Below are positions 16,678-28,525 of a DNA stretch of 64,000 nucleotides, piece after piece; position 1 is the stretch's first letter; the number at the start of each line of letters is the position of its first letter. The stretch lies in NCBI RefSeq assembly GCF_016595245.1, contig NZ_JAENHM010000035.1, positions 156,360-220,359 of the forward strand, read 5' to 3'. The notes beneath the pieces were generated by a model. It did not search any database. It saw nothing but the letters and a program-made list of their open reading frames with translations, and was not told the origin of the DNA. The position numbers were made by a program, and so were the translations under genes. Origin of the DNA: Azospirillum endophyticum. Its GTDB lineage: Bacteria; Pseudomonadota; Alphaproteobacteria; Azospirillales; Azospirillaceae.

Positions 16678-17586
16678 TTACACGGCCTGCCCCAATGCGC
16701 AGCGTGCTGCGGCCAAGTCCCAGGCGGCACAGCCGACGCTCTTGAACAGGCGCGGACGCCCCTGCGTCGCTTGGCCGTCCAGCGCATCGACCAGTGACTT
16801 GACCCCGGCCCACTCCACTCCGGCTTGGATGAAGTCGCCGGCCTCGTGGCGAGCGCCGGCGGGGTCGTCGACGAACAGCTCGCTGCCATGGACGGCGGTC
16901 GGGCCGAACTCCGCCATTTCGGGCTTGAAGGCGCCGACTCCGACCAGCAGGCGGTCCGGGCGTGGCGTCTCGTCATAGATCGGGGACAGGCTGGTGGTCA
17001 GCGCGATCACCACGTCCGCGGCCGGGTCGACCGGGCCGCTCATCGGCCGCAACTCCACCCCCGGCCCGCCTTGCGCCGTACAGAAGGCGGCAGCCGTCTC
17101 CAGGCTGCGGCTGTGGATGTCGATGCGGATACCGGGATACAGCGCGGCGAGGGCCGCCACATGGCCCGCCGACTGGGTGCCGGCGCCGAGCAGCGCGACA
17201 TGGCGCGGCGCCGCCGGAACCAGCGTTCGGATCGCCAGCATCGACACGGCGGCGGTCCGGCGCGCGGTGACGGTCGGCCCGTCCAGGATCAGCCGGGGCG
17301 CGCCGGTCGGGGCGTCGAAGGCGCTCACCACCCCATGGATGGTCGGCAGCCCTTTGGCGCCGTTGCCGGGATTGACGTTGACCAGCTTGTGGATGGCGAT
17401 GTCCGCCGCGGTGGCCGGCATCGACAGCAGGACCCCGCCTTCGGGCAGCGGCAGCACCTGCCGTTCCGGACTGGTGATGCGGCCGGCGGCATAATCGCGC
17501 GCGGCGGCGGCCACCGCGACGCACAGGGCGGGAAAGGGAAGACGGGCGGCGGTCTGTTCGGCGGTGAGGACGGCGAGCGGGGACAC
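16678..17586 (-). CDS. Ornithine cyclodeaminase/mu-crystallin family imine reductase
   Basis: A 302-residue member of the OCD/mu-crystallin family with the substrate-binding half (HKLVNVNPGNGAKGLPTIHG) and the Rossmann motif ALLGAGTQSAGHV at about residues 131-143. Enzymes of this kind include the delta-1-pyrroline-2-carboxylate/delta-1-piperideine-2-carboxylate reductases (LhpI) of trans-3-hydroxyproline and lysine metabolism, known from Azospirillum; the closely matching lengths and motifs make that more likely than a true ornithine cyclodeaminase. No hydroxyproline genes are adjacent, so the substrate is inferred only. Confidence 0.85.
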   Translation of the reverse strand: MSPLAVLTAEQTAARLPFPALCVAVAAAARDYAAGRITSPERQVLPLPEGGVLLSMPATAADIAIHKLVNVNPGNGAKGLPTIHGVVSAFDAPTGAPRLILDGPTVTARRTAAVSMLAIRTLVPAAPRHVALLGAGTQSAGHVAALAALYPGIRIDIHSRSLETAAAFCTAQGGPGVELRPMSGPVDPAADVVIALTTSLSPIYDETPRPDRLLVGVGAFKPEMAEFGPTAVHGSELFVDDPAGARHEAGDFIQAGVEWAGVKSLVDALDGQATQGRPRLFKSVGCAAWDLAAARCALGQAV

Positions 17587-17619
17587 GGGAGGCGGCTTCC
17601 TTCGTTGGGGGCGAAACGG

Positions 17620-18003
17620 TCAGGCGCGGGCGCGCTCGATCTCCACCCCGACGCTGGCGGCGTCGGGGAAGACGTCCAGTTTCTCCACCCGCACCTTGGC
17701 CTGCGTCACCCGCGCGTCGGCAAGGCAGCGCTCGGCGATGCGCTCGGCCAGCGTCTCCACCAGCGTGACGTGGCCCTGGGTGACGATGCCCTTGACGACC
17801 GTTGCCATGTCCTCGCCGGTGACGCCGGGAGCGATCACCTCGAGATCCAGGTTCAGGCGGATGCGCTGGGGCTTCCGCCGCTCATGGGCATAGACGCCGA
17901 TCAGCGCGTCCATCACGAGATCACGCACGAAACAACGGGTGGACAGCGCGGCCGGGGCCGAACGCGGCACCGGGGCGGTGACGGTGGCGAAGAGCTTGTT
18001 CAT
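17620..18003 (-). CDS. folB: Dihydroneopterin aldolase
   Basis: FolB splits dihydroneopterin to 6-hydroxymethyl-dihydropterin and glycolaldehyde in folate synthesis. The 127-residue product has the family's size and motifs: VRDLVMDALIGVYAHERRKPQRIRLNLD with the active-site region GVYxHE, and VTLVETLAERIAERCL followed by VRVEKLDVFPDAASVGVEIERA. The ATG at 18003 is preferred; a GTG six codons upstream is possible. It is a lone folate gene here, between the imine reductase and ccrM. Confidence 0.9.
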   Translation of the reverse strand: MNKLFATVTAPVPRSAPAALSTRCFVRDLVMDALIGVYAHERRKPQRIRLNLDLEVIAPGVTGEDMATVVKGIVTQGHVTLVETLAERIAERCLADARVTQAKVRVEKLDVFPDAASVGVEIERARA

Positions 18004-18091
18004 GGGCGACAGCCCTAGCACGGCGGCGCCACCGCTGCCAAGCCGCCGTCCCTCGCCGAGACCATACCGGACGGACAGGTCTGGGGCGGAC

Positions 18092-19929
<1,838 letters not shown>

Positions 19930-20135
19930 GCTCGGCCTTCCGGGAGGGTTGGGACGGGGCGGCTTGATAGCGGTGGCGGAATGCCGGCGCAAGGCCGGGC
20001 CGTTTGCGACCGGTTCCCCAACCAAGCTCTTGAGAAGCGGCGTACGGCTGCGCTATGGATGCGCCCCGCAAGCCGGCCCGCCCGTTCGGGACGGCGGATT
20101 GCGACGCCGGACCACGCATCACCCGAGAGCAGGCC

Positions 20136-20633
<498 letters not shown>

Positions 20634-20878
20634 CCGGCACGGGTCGGGACGCGTGAGCCGCGCCGCTCGCGCTGCATCTGCACAAATACGGCGAAATCGC
20701 CCCGCCCCGCCTGCCCGACAGGCGGCGGCGGCGCTTTTATTGTGCGCGTGTGGAGAAATCGCGCGATCGTGATTGAATTATGAGGCGGAACCGATCATCC
20801 TTCGCTCGCCCTGTTCCGGGTCTCCCTACTTTGGTTCTTGCCGGGGCGGGGTTTAACACGACAGATGAGACGATACTG

Positions 20879-21502
20879 ATGTTCGACCGTCCGCAGCGCT
20901 CTTCCTTCCGCGCTCCTGAAATCACCCAGCGCGACATCCGCGCTACCGTCAAGTGGTTCAACGCCACCAAGGGCTTCGGCTTCGTCACCCCCGACGATGG
21001 TTCGCCCGACGCTTTCCTGCACTCCACGGTTCTGCAGTTCTGCGGACACGACAGCCTGCCCGAAGGCGCCACCATCACCTGCGACCTGTCGCGCGGCCCG
21101 AAGGGCCCGCAGGTCGCCACCATCCATGCGGTCGACACCTCGACCGCCGCTCCGAGCCGCCCGTCGCGCGCCCCGCGCGAGCGTGACGGCTGGGGCAACG
21201 ACGGCGGCTACGGCGGCGGCGGTTACGGCGGCGGCAACAGCCGCGGCGGTTACAGCGCCGGCGGCGGTGGCTACGGCGATTCGGAAGGCGACGGCGAGAC
21301 CGTCGACGGCACGGTGAAGTGGTTCAACGTGTCGAAGGGCTTCGGCTTCATCGCCCCGTCCACCGGCGGCAAGGACATCTTCGTGCACATCCGTGCGCTG
21401 GAGCGGTCGGGCATCAACGGCCTGGACGATGGCGCGCAGGTCCGCGTCACCATCCGCCAGGGCGCCAAGGGTCCCGAGGCGCAGCGCGTCGAGATGGCCT
21501 GA
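20879..21502 (+). CDS. Two-domain cold-shock protein
   Basis: The 207-residue protein has two CspA-like OB-fold domains. The first (about residues 19-85) contains VKWFNATKGFGFVTP and DAFLHSTVL; the second (about 143-206) contains VKWFNVSKGFGFIAP and DIFVHIRALE. A Gly/Tyr-rich linker of about 40 residues joins them, resembling RNA-binding low-complexity regions. Such double-domain proteins are common in alphaproteobacteria and act as RNA chaperones. The 245 bp ahead of the start is long enough for a structured cold-shock leader, though I could not fold one with confidence. Confidence 0.92.
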   Translation: MFDRPQRSSFRAPEITQRDIRATVKWFNATKGFGFVTPDDGSPDAFLHSTVLQFCGHDSLPEGATITCDLSRGPKGPQVATIHAVDTSTAAPSRPSRAPRERDGWGNDGGYGGGGYGGGNSRGGYSAGGGGYGDSEGDGETVDGTVKWFNVSKGFGFIAPSTGGKDIFVHIRALERSGINGLDDGAQVRVTIRQGAKGPEAQRVEMA

Positions 21503-21526
21503 TCTCTCATCGGTCGTCGTGATGTG

Positions 21527-21561
21527 AAAAAGCCCCCGCTCCACCGGAGCGGGGGCTTTTT
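21527..21561. terminator. Bidirectional intrinsic terminator after cold-shock gene
   Basis: A perfect 16-base stem (21527-21542 and 21546-21561) around a 3-base loop with an A-run on the left and T-run on the right; it can end transcription from the cold-shock gene and from the opposite direction. It is the best intrinsic terminator in the window. Confidence 0.92.
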
Positions 21562-21635
21562 CATGGCTGGAGCCCGGTGCTCCCGACGGGGTCCGCCGAT
21601 TCCGGACAGTCGCCGGTCATCGGCCGCCGGACGGG

Positions 21636-23318
21636 TCACTCCTCCGCCGGCGTGTCCCAGTAATGGCAGGCCACGTGGTGGCCGGATGCCACCTCCTCCA
21701 GTTCCGGAACCGCCTGGGCGCAGAACTCCCGGGCCAAGGGGCAGCGGCGGCGTAGCGGGCAGCCGGCCGGCTGGCCGAAGGCCGACGGCGCATCGCCTTC
21801 CAGCGCCGGGCGCCCGCCGAGCGACGCGGCCAGCATGGCGCGGCTGTAGGGATGCAGCGGCGCGGTCCGCAACGTCCCGGCGTCCGCGCTCTCCACCACC
21901 CGGCCGGCCAGCATCACGATGCCGCGATGGGCGTCGCGCAACCCCTCGCCATAGCGTTCGGTCGCCAGGATCAGCGACAGGCGGCGGCGGTCGCGCACCG
22001 CCATCAGCGTGTCGAGGAAGCGCTCGCGCTCCTCCGCCGACAGGCCGGCGGCGGGTTCGTCGGCGACCAGGACGCGCGGCTCCGACAGGATGGCGCGGGC
22101 AAGTCCGGCATGGGCGGCTTCCGCGGCGGTGAGCGCCGCGGGCCAGCGAAGGGCCGCCTCCGGACGCAGGCCGGCCTCCTCCAGCGCCTCGTCGATGCGG
22201 TGGTCGCGGCGGTCGGCGGCAATGTCCGGACGCAGGTTTTCCAGCACCAGCGCGAGCTGGGTCCCAACGGTCATGGCGGGGTCGAAGGAGGCGGCCGGGT
22301 CGGGGAACAGCGGCTGCAGGTCGCGCCGGGCGCGCCGCAGGCCGCCATGGTTCGGCTCCTCCCCGGCGGCCGGCGGCGTGGCGGCGGCCATCAGGTCGCG
22401 GCCCATCCACACCACCGTCCCTGCCGTCGGCGGCGGCAGACAGAGCAGAGACCGGGCGAGCGTCGCCTTGGCGCTGCCGGTCTCGCCCAGCAGGACCAGC
22501 GTCTCGCCCGTCCGCAGGTCGAGGTCGATGCCATGCAGCACGGCCAGCGACCGCGCCTCCCCCCGCGGCCCGGGGGCCAGCGGATAGGACATGCCGACGC
22601 CGCGGGCGTGCAGGCGGGCGGTGCCCGGCGGCTCCAGCGGCTCCAGCGGGCCGGCGCGCAGCGGGATGGGCGGCAGCAGACGGCCACGGCGCAGCGCCAG
22701 CACGTGGTCGGCCGGTCCGGCCACCCCGTCTTCCGGCCGGCCGGCAAGGATCAGGGCCACCCCGTCGGCCCGCGCCCAATCCGCCAGCCGATGGAGAAGC
22801 CGCAACCGCACCGTCGGGTCCAACCCGGCGGCCGGCGCGTCGACCAGCAGCACCGCCGGCCCGACCGCCGCCGCCATGGCGAACAGGCAAGCCCAGCGCA
22901 GGGAGTCCGGAAGCTGTTCCGGAGGCAGGTCGAAGCGGCGGGCGGCCGGCGGGACGCCCATGCGGTCCAGCCCGTCGGCCATGCGGCGCAGCGCCCCCCG
23001 CAGGTCCAGTCCCAGATGATGGCCGACCACTTCCGCCACCTGCAGGGCCAGCGGCCGGCGCGGCGCCAGCCGGCCGCCCTGGGCGATCAGCAGATGCCCG
23101 TCGATGCGGACGCCGCCCGCCACGTCGACACCGGCCGGCGGCCGGCCGGCGAGCGCGCCGAGCAAGGCGGTCTTGCCACTGCCGGCCCCGCCGGTGACCG
23201 CGAGCACCTGGCCGCGCTCCACCCGCAGGCTGGCACGGTCGAGCAGGACGCGGTCGCCCAGCATCAGGGTCAGCGCCTCGGTTTCCACCGGAGCGGGTTT
23301 GGCGGCGATATGGTTCAT
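21636..23318 (-). CDS. Fused double ABC ATPase of Opp/Dpp type, with degenerate motifs
   Basis: The 560-residue product joins two nucleotide-binding domains and ends with the Opp/Dpp C-terminal region (LHPYSRAML, then four Cys in CPLRRRC...C...HHVACHYW). Domain 1 has a good Walker A (GGAGSGKT, 43-50), but its Walker B is VLLVDA with Ala161 where the catalytic Glu belongs, and no LSGGQ signature. Domain 2 has a damaged Walker A (GETGSAKAT, 278-286, Ala for Gly and Ala for Ser), LTAAEAAH in place of LSGGQ, and an intact VLVADEP (Glu421). Composite sites might still form, or the pump may be weak. It is 13 bases downstream of the permease gene. Confidence 0.85.
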   Translation of the reverse strand: MNHIAAKPAPVETEALTLMLGDRVLLDRASLRVERGQVLAVTGGAGSGKTALLGALAGRPPAGVDVAGGVRIDGHLLIAQGGRLAPRRPLALQVAEVVGHHLGLDLRGALRRMADGLDRMGVPPAARRFDLPPEQLPDSLRWACLFAMAAAVGPAVLLVDAPAAGLDPTVRLRLLHRLADWARADGVALILAGRPEDGVAGPADHVLALRRGRLLPPIPLRAGPLEPLEPPGTARLHARGVGMSYPLAPGPRGEARSLAVLHGIDLDLRTGETLVLLGETGSAKATLARSLLCLPPPTAGTVVWMGRDLMAAATPPAAGEEPNHGGLRRARRDLQPLFPDPAASFDPAMTVGTQLALVLENLRPDIAADRRDHRIDEALEEAGLRPEAALRWPAALTAAEAAHAGLARAILSEPRVLVADEPAAGLSAEERERFLDTLMAVRDRRRLSLILATERYGEGLRDAHRGIVMLAGRVVESADAGTLRTAPLHPYSRAMLAASLGGRPALEGDAPSAFGQPAGCPLRRRCPLAREFCAQAVPELEEVASGHHVACHYWDTPAEE

Positions 23319-23331
23319 GGCTTGCGGCAAT

Positions 23332-24123
23332 TCATGGCTTGCGGACGCCGGCCGCCACGCCGTCGGCGATGGCGCAGGCGGCCCAGAGGGCAAGTGCCAG
23401 CAGCAGGGCCGGCGGGGCGAAAGCCACCGGGTCGCCCAGCCGCGCCGCCAGCCCGACCGAAGCGCCCCAGCTGCCCAGCGTCGGCGGCAGGCCGAGGCCG
23501 AGCAGGCTGGCGAAACTCTCCGCCGCCAGCACGCGCGGCAGGGCCAGCGTTCCGGCGGCCAGCAGCGGCCGCATTAGGTTGGGGATCAGGTGCCGGCGCA
23601 GGACCTCCCGCTCGGGCAGGGCGGCGGCACGGGCTGCGGTCAGGAACTCCGCCCGCATCAGGACCGACAGCTCGGCATGGGCGAGGGCCGCGACGGCGGG
23701 AGCGGCGGTCAGCGCGGTGACCAGCGCCAGCAACCAGACCTGCCCCAGCAGCCCCCCTGCCAGCGGAACCAGCAGGGCCAGCGGCCAACCGGCCATCCGC
23801 TGGGCGGCGATGACGATGCGCCGCTCCGCCCCTTTGCCGACCAGCGTGCCGGCCAGCCCGGCCAGCAGCGCCCAGCCGATGCCCAGGGCTCCGCCCAGCA
23901 CCGCGGCCAGCAGTGCGAAGGACAGGCTGCCCCGCCCGTCGAGCAGCGCGGCGGCGACCGGATCGGCGTCGAGCCGGTGCAAGGCACTGCCGTCGGCCAT
24001 CAGCGGCGCGGCGGCGGCGGCGAGCGCCAGGGCGGCGAGCACGGCGGCACCCGAAAGGCCACGGGCGAAGCCGGTGGGTTGCGGCTCCGGCTGGGAAAGC
24101 GGCGGTTGGTCGAACTCGGCCAT
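23332..24123 (-). CDS. ABC permease, DppC/OppC-like
   Basis: A 263-residue inner-membrane protein with about six hydrophobic segments and the cytoplasmic EAA-like loop EFLTAARAAALPEREVLRRH followed by LIPN. The conserved Gly of the loop is Ala here. It is the second permease of the unit, 13 bases upstream of the double ATPase gene and 30 bases downstream of the DppB-like gene. The substrate is probably a peptide or a metal-chelate, judging only from family. No periplasmic binding protein is encoded nearby. Confidence 0.85.
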   Translation of the reverse strand: MAEFDQPPLSQPEPQPTGFARGLSGAAVLAALALAAAAAPLMADGSALHRLDADPVAAALLDGRGSLSFALLAAVLGGALGIGWALLAGLAGTLVGKGAERRIVIAAQRMAGWPLALLVPLAGGLLGQVWLLALVTALTAAPAVAALAHAELSVLMRAEFLTAARAAALPEREVLRRHLIPNLMRPLLAAGTLALPRVLAAESFASLLGLGLPPTLGSWGASVGLAARLGDPVAFAPPALLLALALWAACAIADGVAAGVRKP

Positions 24124-24153
24124 ACGGGTCCTTCGATCGGGCGCCTTCGTGGG

Positions 24154-24963
24154 TCACGCCCCCTGATAGGGCGTGGAGCTGTGGTTGGCCGGGTCGATCC
24201 AGTCGCGCACCCCGAGGCCCAGCGCGTTCAGCAGGGCGGTCAGCCCGCCCAGCGCCACCAGGGCCGGCACCGCCCCCGCGGCCGAACCGACACGGGCGGC
24301 ATCGATCATCAGCGCCCCCGCCCCCGGCAGGTCCAGCAGGCTTTCCAGCGCCACCGACCCGACCATTGCGGCCAGCACCGCGGCGCGCAAGCCTCCCATC
24401 ACCGGGGCCACCGCCTGCGGCAGGGCGTGGTGGCGCAGCACGGTACGCTCGTCCAATCCCAGCCCGCGGGCCATGCGCACCGCGCCGCCCTCCGGCCCGG
24501 AACCCAGCGCCCGCTCCATCGCCGGCAACGCCAAGCGGGCGGCCTGGCAGGCGGCGGGAACGGACAGCGCGGTCCAGCCCAGCGGGGCCGCGGACGCTCC
24601 CACCCGCACTGCCAGGGCTGCGAGCGCCGCCAGCAGGAAGCCCGGCAGCAGCGCCCCGGCCCCGGCCAGCAGCCGTCCGGCCAGTCCGCCGGCCGAGCGC
24701 GGCGCCACCGCCGCCCACGACCCCGCCAGGGTGCCGAGCGCCGTGCCGACCGCCAGCGACGGCAGCGTCAGCAGCAGCGTCACCGCCAGCCCGCGCAGCA
24801 GGGACATGGCGGCATCCGGCTGCGGCGCCACCAGGGCGGACAGCCCGATCCCCGCCGCCATCGGCAGGACGGCGGTCGGCACGGCATCGATCAGGCGGCG
24901 GATCACGGGGCGCGGCATCTTGGCGAACGGATCGGAAGGGAAATGCGTCATATGGTGCGACAT
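24154..24963 (-). CDS. ABC permease, DppB/OppB-like
   Basis: A 269-residue permease with five to six membrane segments and the EAA loop VRMARGLGLDERTVLRHHAL then PQAV. Family members normally start with one membrane segment followed by a longer periplasmic loop; here that loop is short. Starts at 24963 or 24951 are both possible and neither has a good ribosome-binding site. It is the first gene of the permease-permease-ATPase unit and is divergent from the PLD-VTT gene. Confidence 0.8.
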   Translation of the reverse strand: MSHHMTHFPSDPFAKMPRPVIRRLIDAVPTAVLPMAAGIGLSALVAPQPDAAMSLLRGLAVTLLLTLPSLAVGTALGTLAGSWAAVAPRSAGGLAGRLLAGAGALLPGFLLAALAALAVRVGASAAPLGWTALSVPAACQAARLALPAMERALGSGPEGGAVRMARGLGLDERTVLRHHALPQAVAPVMGGLRAAVLAAMVGSVALESLLDLPGAGALMIDAARVGSAAGAVPALVALGGLTALLNALGLGVRDWIDPANHSSTPYQGA

Positions 24964-25172
24964 GCGACCGTAAGCGCCCCCACCCCCGCCGGGCAACAGA
25001 ATTAGCGTCCGGGTTTTCCCGGCCGGCCTCGATTTCCCGACCCCCGATTTTTCAACCGGCAGCGTGGCCTGGATGGCTGCAATTCCCATCCTCCCTCACC
25101 AAATGGCGAAGGGTGAGGAAGGAATGGCCTTCCCACATGTTATGACCCAGGACACGCACCCGATCGGACGCC

Positions 25173-27467
25173 ATGTACGCCCATTCGCCCCAGCCATTCC
25201 CGCCTGCCGGACCGTTGCCTGAGAACGCCGGTTCCGCGACAGGAGCCGCGGGCGTGCTGCGGCCGATCCTGGAGCCGGGTCGGACCTGCTGGCGGGTGGA
25301 GGACACCACAAGGCTGGGCGTCATCGTCGACGCGGAGGATTATTTCGCGCTGGCCAAGGCGGCCATGCGGCGCGCCCGTCGCAGCATCTACATGACCGCC
25401 TGGGATTTCGACGCCCGCATCCGCCTGATGCCGCAGACCCGCCGCCCGCGCCGGCCCGACCGGCTCGGCACGCTGCTAAACTGGCTGGCGACGACGCGGC
25501 CCGACCTGCACATCCATGTGCTGAAGTGGGATTATGCCGAGCTGTTCGACCTCGCCCGCTGGTCGCATCCCTTCATGCTGCGCAACTGGCTGACCCACCG
25601 GCGCCTGCAGTACCGGCTGGACGGCGACCATCCGACCGGCGCCTGCCATCACCAGAAGCTGCTGGTGATCGACGACCGCCTCGCCTTCTGCGGCGGGCTG
25701 GACGTCACCGCCAACCGCTGGGACACCCGCGCCCACCATGCCCATGACCCGCGGCGGCGCCAGCCCGACGGCAAGCCCTACGAGCCGTTCCACGACGTCA
25801 TGATGGCGGTGGACGGCGACGCCGCCCGCGCGCTGGGCGAGATGTTCCGCGACCGCTGGGCGCGGGCGACCGGCGAAAGGCTGACGCCCCCCGCCCCGCG
25901 GCCCGGCCGCCCGGCCCGGCGCCATCCCCTGGCCGCCGATCCCTGGCCGCCCGGCTTCGAGCCGATGCTGCGTGACGTCCGCGTCGGCATCGCCCGTACC
26001 GATCCGGCCTGCAACGGCCGCGAGGAGGTGCGCGAGGTCGAGGCGCTCCATCTGGAGGCGATCGCCGCGGCGCGCGACGTCATCTATCTGGAAAGCCAGT
26101 ATTTCGCCTCCACCGCGGTGGCCGAGGCGCTGAAGGTCCGGCTGGCGGAGGAGGACGGGCCGGAGGTGATCGTCGTCAACCCGGTGCGCACCACCAGCTG
26201 GCTGGAGAACACCGTCATGCTCGGCGCCCGCGCCCGGCTGACCCGCGAGCTGCGCGAGGCCGACCGGCACGGCCGCTTCCGCCTGTTCGCCGCCCTGACC
26301 GACGGCGGCGCCTGCATCACCGTCCATGCCAAGGTGATGGTGGTCGACGACCGGCTGCTGCGCATCGGCTCGGCCAACCTGAACAACCGCTCCATGGGGC
26401 TCGACACCGAATGCGACCTGGCGCTAGAGGCCGGGCCGGGGCCGGAGCATGCGGAGACCCGCCGGGCGATCCTGCACACCCGCAACGACCTGATCGCCGA
26501 GCATCTGGGCTCCACGGCGGAGGAGGTCGCTGCGGCGCACCGGCGGCTGGGCTCGCTCGCCGCCGCCATCGAGTCGCTGCGCAAGACGGTCGGCCGCACG
26601 CTGGAACCGCTGCACGATCCCGAACCGGACGGGCTGGCCGCCGCCGTCGCCGATGCCCGCGTCTTCGACCCCGAGCATCCGGTCGGCGCGGTGGAGATCG
26701 TGCGCCGGGTGCTGCCGTCCCGCATCCCGCGCACCCGCCACTGGCTGACGCTGGCCGGCATCCTGGCGCTGCTCGGGCTTTGGGGCATGTGGCGCTACAC
26801 CGCGCTCAGGGAATGGGCGACGCTGGACTCCGTGCTGTCGGCCTTCCACGGCCTGGGCGACAGCCCGCTGGCGCCGCTGTGGCTGATGCTGGCCTATGTC
26901 GCCGGCGGCTACGTCATGTTCCCACTGACCGTGCTGATCGCCGCCACCGCCATCGTCATGGGGCCGTGGTGGGGCTTCCCCACCGCCATGGCGGGGGCGG
27001 TCGCCTCGGCGGCGGCGATGTTCTGGACCGGGCGGCTCGCCGGGCGTGACCTGCTGGACCGCCATGGCGGGCCGCTGATCGCCCGCCTCAACGAAAAGCT
27101 GGCCGACAGCGGCATCGCCGCGGTGGCCGGCATCCGCGCCGTGCCGCTGGCGCCCTATACGGTGGTGAATCTCGTCGCCGGCGCGTCAAAGCTGCGCTTC
27201 GGCGATTACGTGATCGGCACCATGGTCGGTCTTGCGCCCGGCATCCTTGCCTTCAATCTGCTCGGGCACCAGCTTGAGCGCACCATCAGCAACCCCGGGG
27301 CCGGCGACATCGCGCTGCTGATGGGGATGGCGGCGGTGGCGATCGGGCTCGGCTGGCTGACCAGCCGGCTTCTCGGCCGCCCGGGCCGAGGGACCGAGGC
27401 CGGAAGCCGGGGCCGGCAGGACGACAGGCCGGATGGAAGGCCAGACGAAAGGATAGTGGAACCGTGA
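25173..27467 (+). CDS. Phospholipase D-like protein fused to a VTT (DedA-like) membrane domain
   Basis: The 764-residue protein has two HKD motifs, His160-Lys162-Asp167 in HHQKLLVIDD and His385-Lys387-Asp392 in VHAKVMVVDD with GSANLNNRS after it, so the PLD/cardiolipin-synthase domain (about 35-500) looks active. Residues about 550-740 form a VTT/SNARE-associated membrane domain (PLTVLIAATAIVMGPWWGF, AGIRAVPLAPYTVVNLVAGA). Such fusions act on phospholipids at the inner membrane. The stop overlaps the next gene by 4 bases (GTGA), like the ybhO (clsB)-ybhP pair of E. coli. Confidence 0.93.
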   Translation: MYAHSPQPFPPAGPLPENAGSATGAAGVLRPILEPGRTCWRVEDTTRLGVIVDAEDYFALAKAAMRRARRSIYMTAWDFDARIRLMPQTRRPRRPDRLGTLLNWLATTRPDLHIHVLKWDYAELFDLARWSHPFMLRNWLTHRRLQYRLDGDHPTGACHHQKLLVIDDRLAFCGGLDVTANRWDTRAHHAHDPRRRQPDGKPYEPFHDVMMAVDGDAARALGEMFRDRWARATGERLTPPAPRPGRPARRHPLAADPWPPGFEPMLRDVRVGIARTDPACNGREEVREVEALHLEAIAAARDVIYLESQYFASTAVAEALKVRLAEEDGPEVIVVNPVRTTSWLENTVMLGARARLTRELREADRHGRFRLFAALTDGGACITVHAKVMVVDDRLLRIGSANLNNRSMGLDTECDLALEAGPGPEHAETRRAILHTRNDLIAEHLGSTAEEVAAAHRRLGSLAAAIESLRKTVGRTLEPLHDPEPDGLAAAVADARVFDPEHPVGAVEIVRRVLPSRIPRTRHWLTLAGILALLGLWGMWRYTALREWATLDSVLSAFHGLGDSPLAPLWLMLAYVAGGYVMFPLTVLIAATAIVMGPWWGFPTAMAGAVASAAAMFWTGRLAGRDLLDRHGGPLIARLNEKLADSGIAAVAGIRAVPLAPYTVVNLVAGASKLRFGDYVIGTMVGLAPGILAFNLLGHQLERTISNPGAGDIALLMGMAAVAIGLGWLTSRLLGRPGRGTEAGSRGRQDDRPDGRPDERIVEP

Positions 27468-28273
27468 TCCGTTTCAGCCGCGACCGTGTCCAGCGCATCG
27501 CCGCCGCGTTGCGCGCAGCCCGTGCCCGCCGTCCCCGCCCTGCCGACCGCCGCAGTTTCCCCGTTCCCGACGGCATGGCGGCGCTCAGCGTCGCCACCTG
27601 GAACGTCCACAGCTGCGTCGGGCTGGACGCCCGCTTCGCGCCGGACCGCATCGCCCAGGTGATCCGCGACCTGGACGTCGACCTGATCGGCCTGCAGGAG
27701 GTCGGCTGGCACCACCGCGGCGAATCGGGAATGGACCAATTCGCCTTCCTGGAGCGGCATACCGGCTTGACCGCCTATGCCGGCCCGACCAAGCACAGCG
27801 AGCGCGCCCATTACGGCAATTGCCTGCTGACCCGCCTGCCGGTGCGGTCGATGGAGACGATGGACCTGTCCGTCGGCAAGCGCGAGCCGCGCGGCGCCAT
27901 CGACGCGGTGGTCGAGGTGCAGGGCCGCCCGGTGCGGGTGATCGTCGCCCATCTCGGCCTCGATCCCTGGGAGCGGGCCAAGCAGGTCGGCGACATCGTG
28001 TCGCGGGTGGAAAGCCAGCCGGAGCTGCCCACCCTGTTCATGGGCGACCTCAACGAATGGACGCCCAGTTCCCCGCGGCTGCGCCAGCTCGCCTCCTCCT
28101 TCGCCGACGTCGCCAACCCGCGCAGCTTCCACGCCCGCATGCCGACGCTGCGGCTGGACCGCATCTATGTGACGGGGGGGCTGCAGATCCCCGCTTTCGA
28201 GGTGGTGCGCAGCATCCTGACCCGTCGGGCATCGGACCATCTGCCGGTGCGCGCGGTCCTGGCCGTCCCCTGA
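27464..28273 (+). CDS. Endonuclease/exonuclease/phosphatase family protein
   Basis: A 269-residue EEP-fold enzyme with ATWNVHSCVGLD, IGLQEVGW, IVAHLGLDPWER, MGDLNEWTP and the terminal SDHLPVRA, giving the metal-binding Asn, Glu, His, Asp and final Asp-His. It starts with GTG at 27464, overlapping the PLD-VTT stop. The N terminus is basic and lacks a signal peptide. In E. coli the homologous YbhP is encoded next to cardiolipin synthase B, so a lipid phosphodiesterase or phosphatase role is more likely than DNA cutting. This is inference from gene order. Confidence 0.9.
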   Translation: MIRFSRDRVQRIAAALRAARARRPRPADRRSFPVPDGMAALSVATWNVHSCVGLDARFAPDRIAQVIRDLDVDLIGLQEVGWHHRGESGMDQFAFLERHTGLTAYAGPTKHSERAHYGNCLLTRLPVRSMETMDLSVGKREPRGAIDAVVEVQGRPVRVIVAHLGLDPWERAKQVGDIVSRVESQPELPTLFMGDLNEWTPSSPRLRQLASSFADVANPRSFHARMPTLRLDRIYVTGGLQIPAFEVVRSILTRRASDHLPVRAVLAVP

Positions 28274-28525
28274 TCGTCGATGGAGGCTTCTGAACGTCAG
28301 TATGACCAACGGAGTCACGCGCCGAGGTCATAGCGGGATTGTTGCGGTTGATATTTTTTTGTGCGCTGCAATGTTCTTTCAACAACAGAGCTTTGCAAAT
28401 GCGAAGATGCTCTTGACCTATACGCGATCCCCGACGAAGGATATGGTTGGTAATACGATCAATATCTGGTCGAAGGAATAACCGACCCTGGCCCATCGGG
28501 GGCAGCCGTGACGTGAGGATCTGAT

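Noticed and set aside
28400..28450. Sigma-70 promoter for phaZ with TTGACC at 28413
   Set aside because: No matching -10 element lies 16-18 bases downstream, so the hexamer alone is not evidence.
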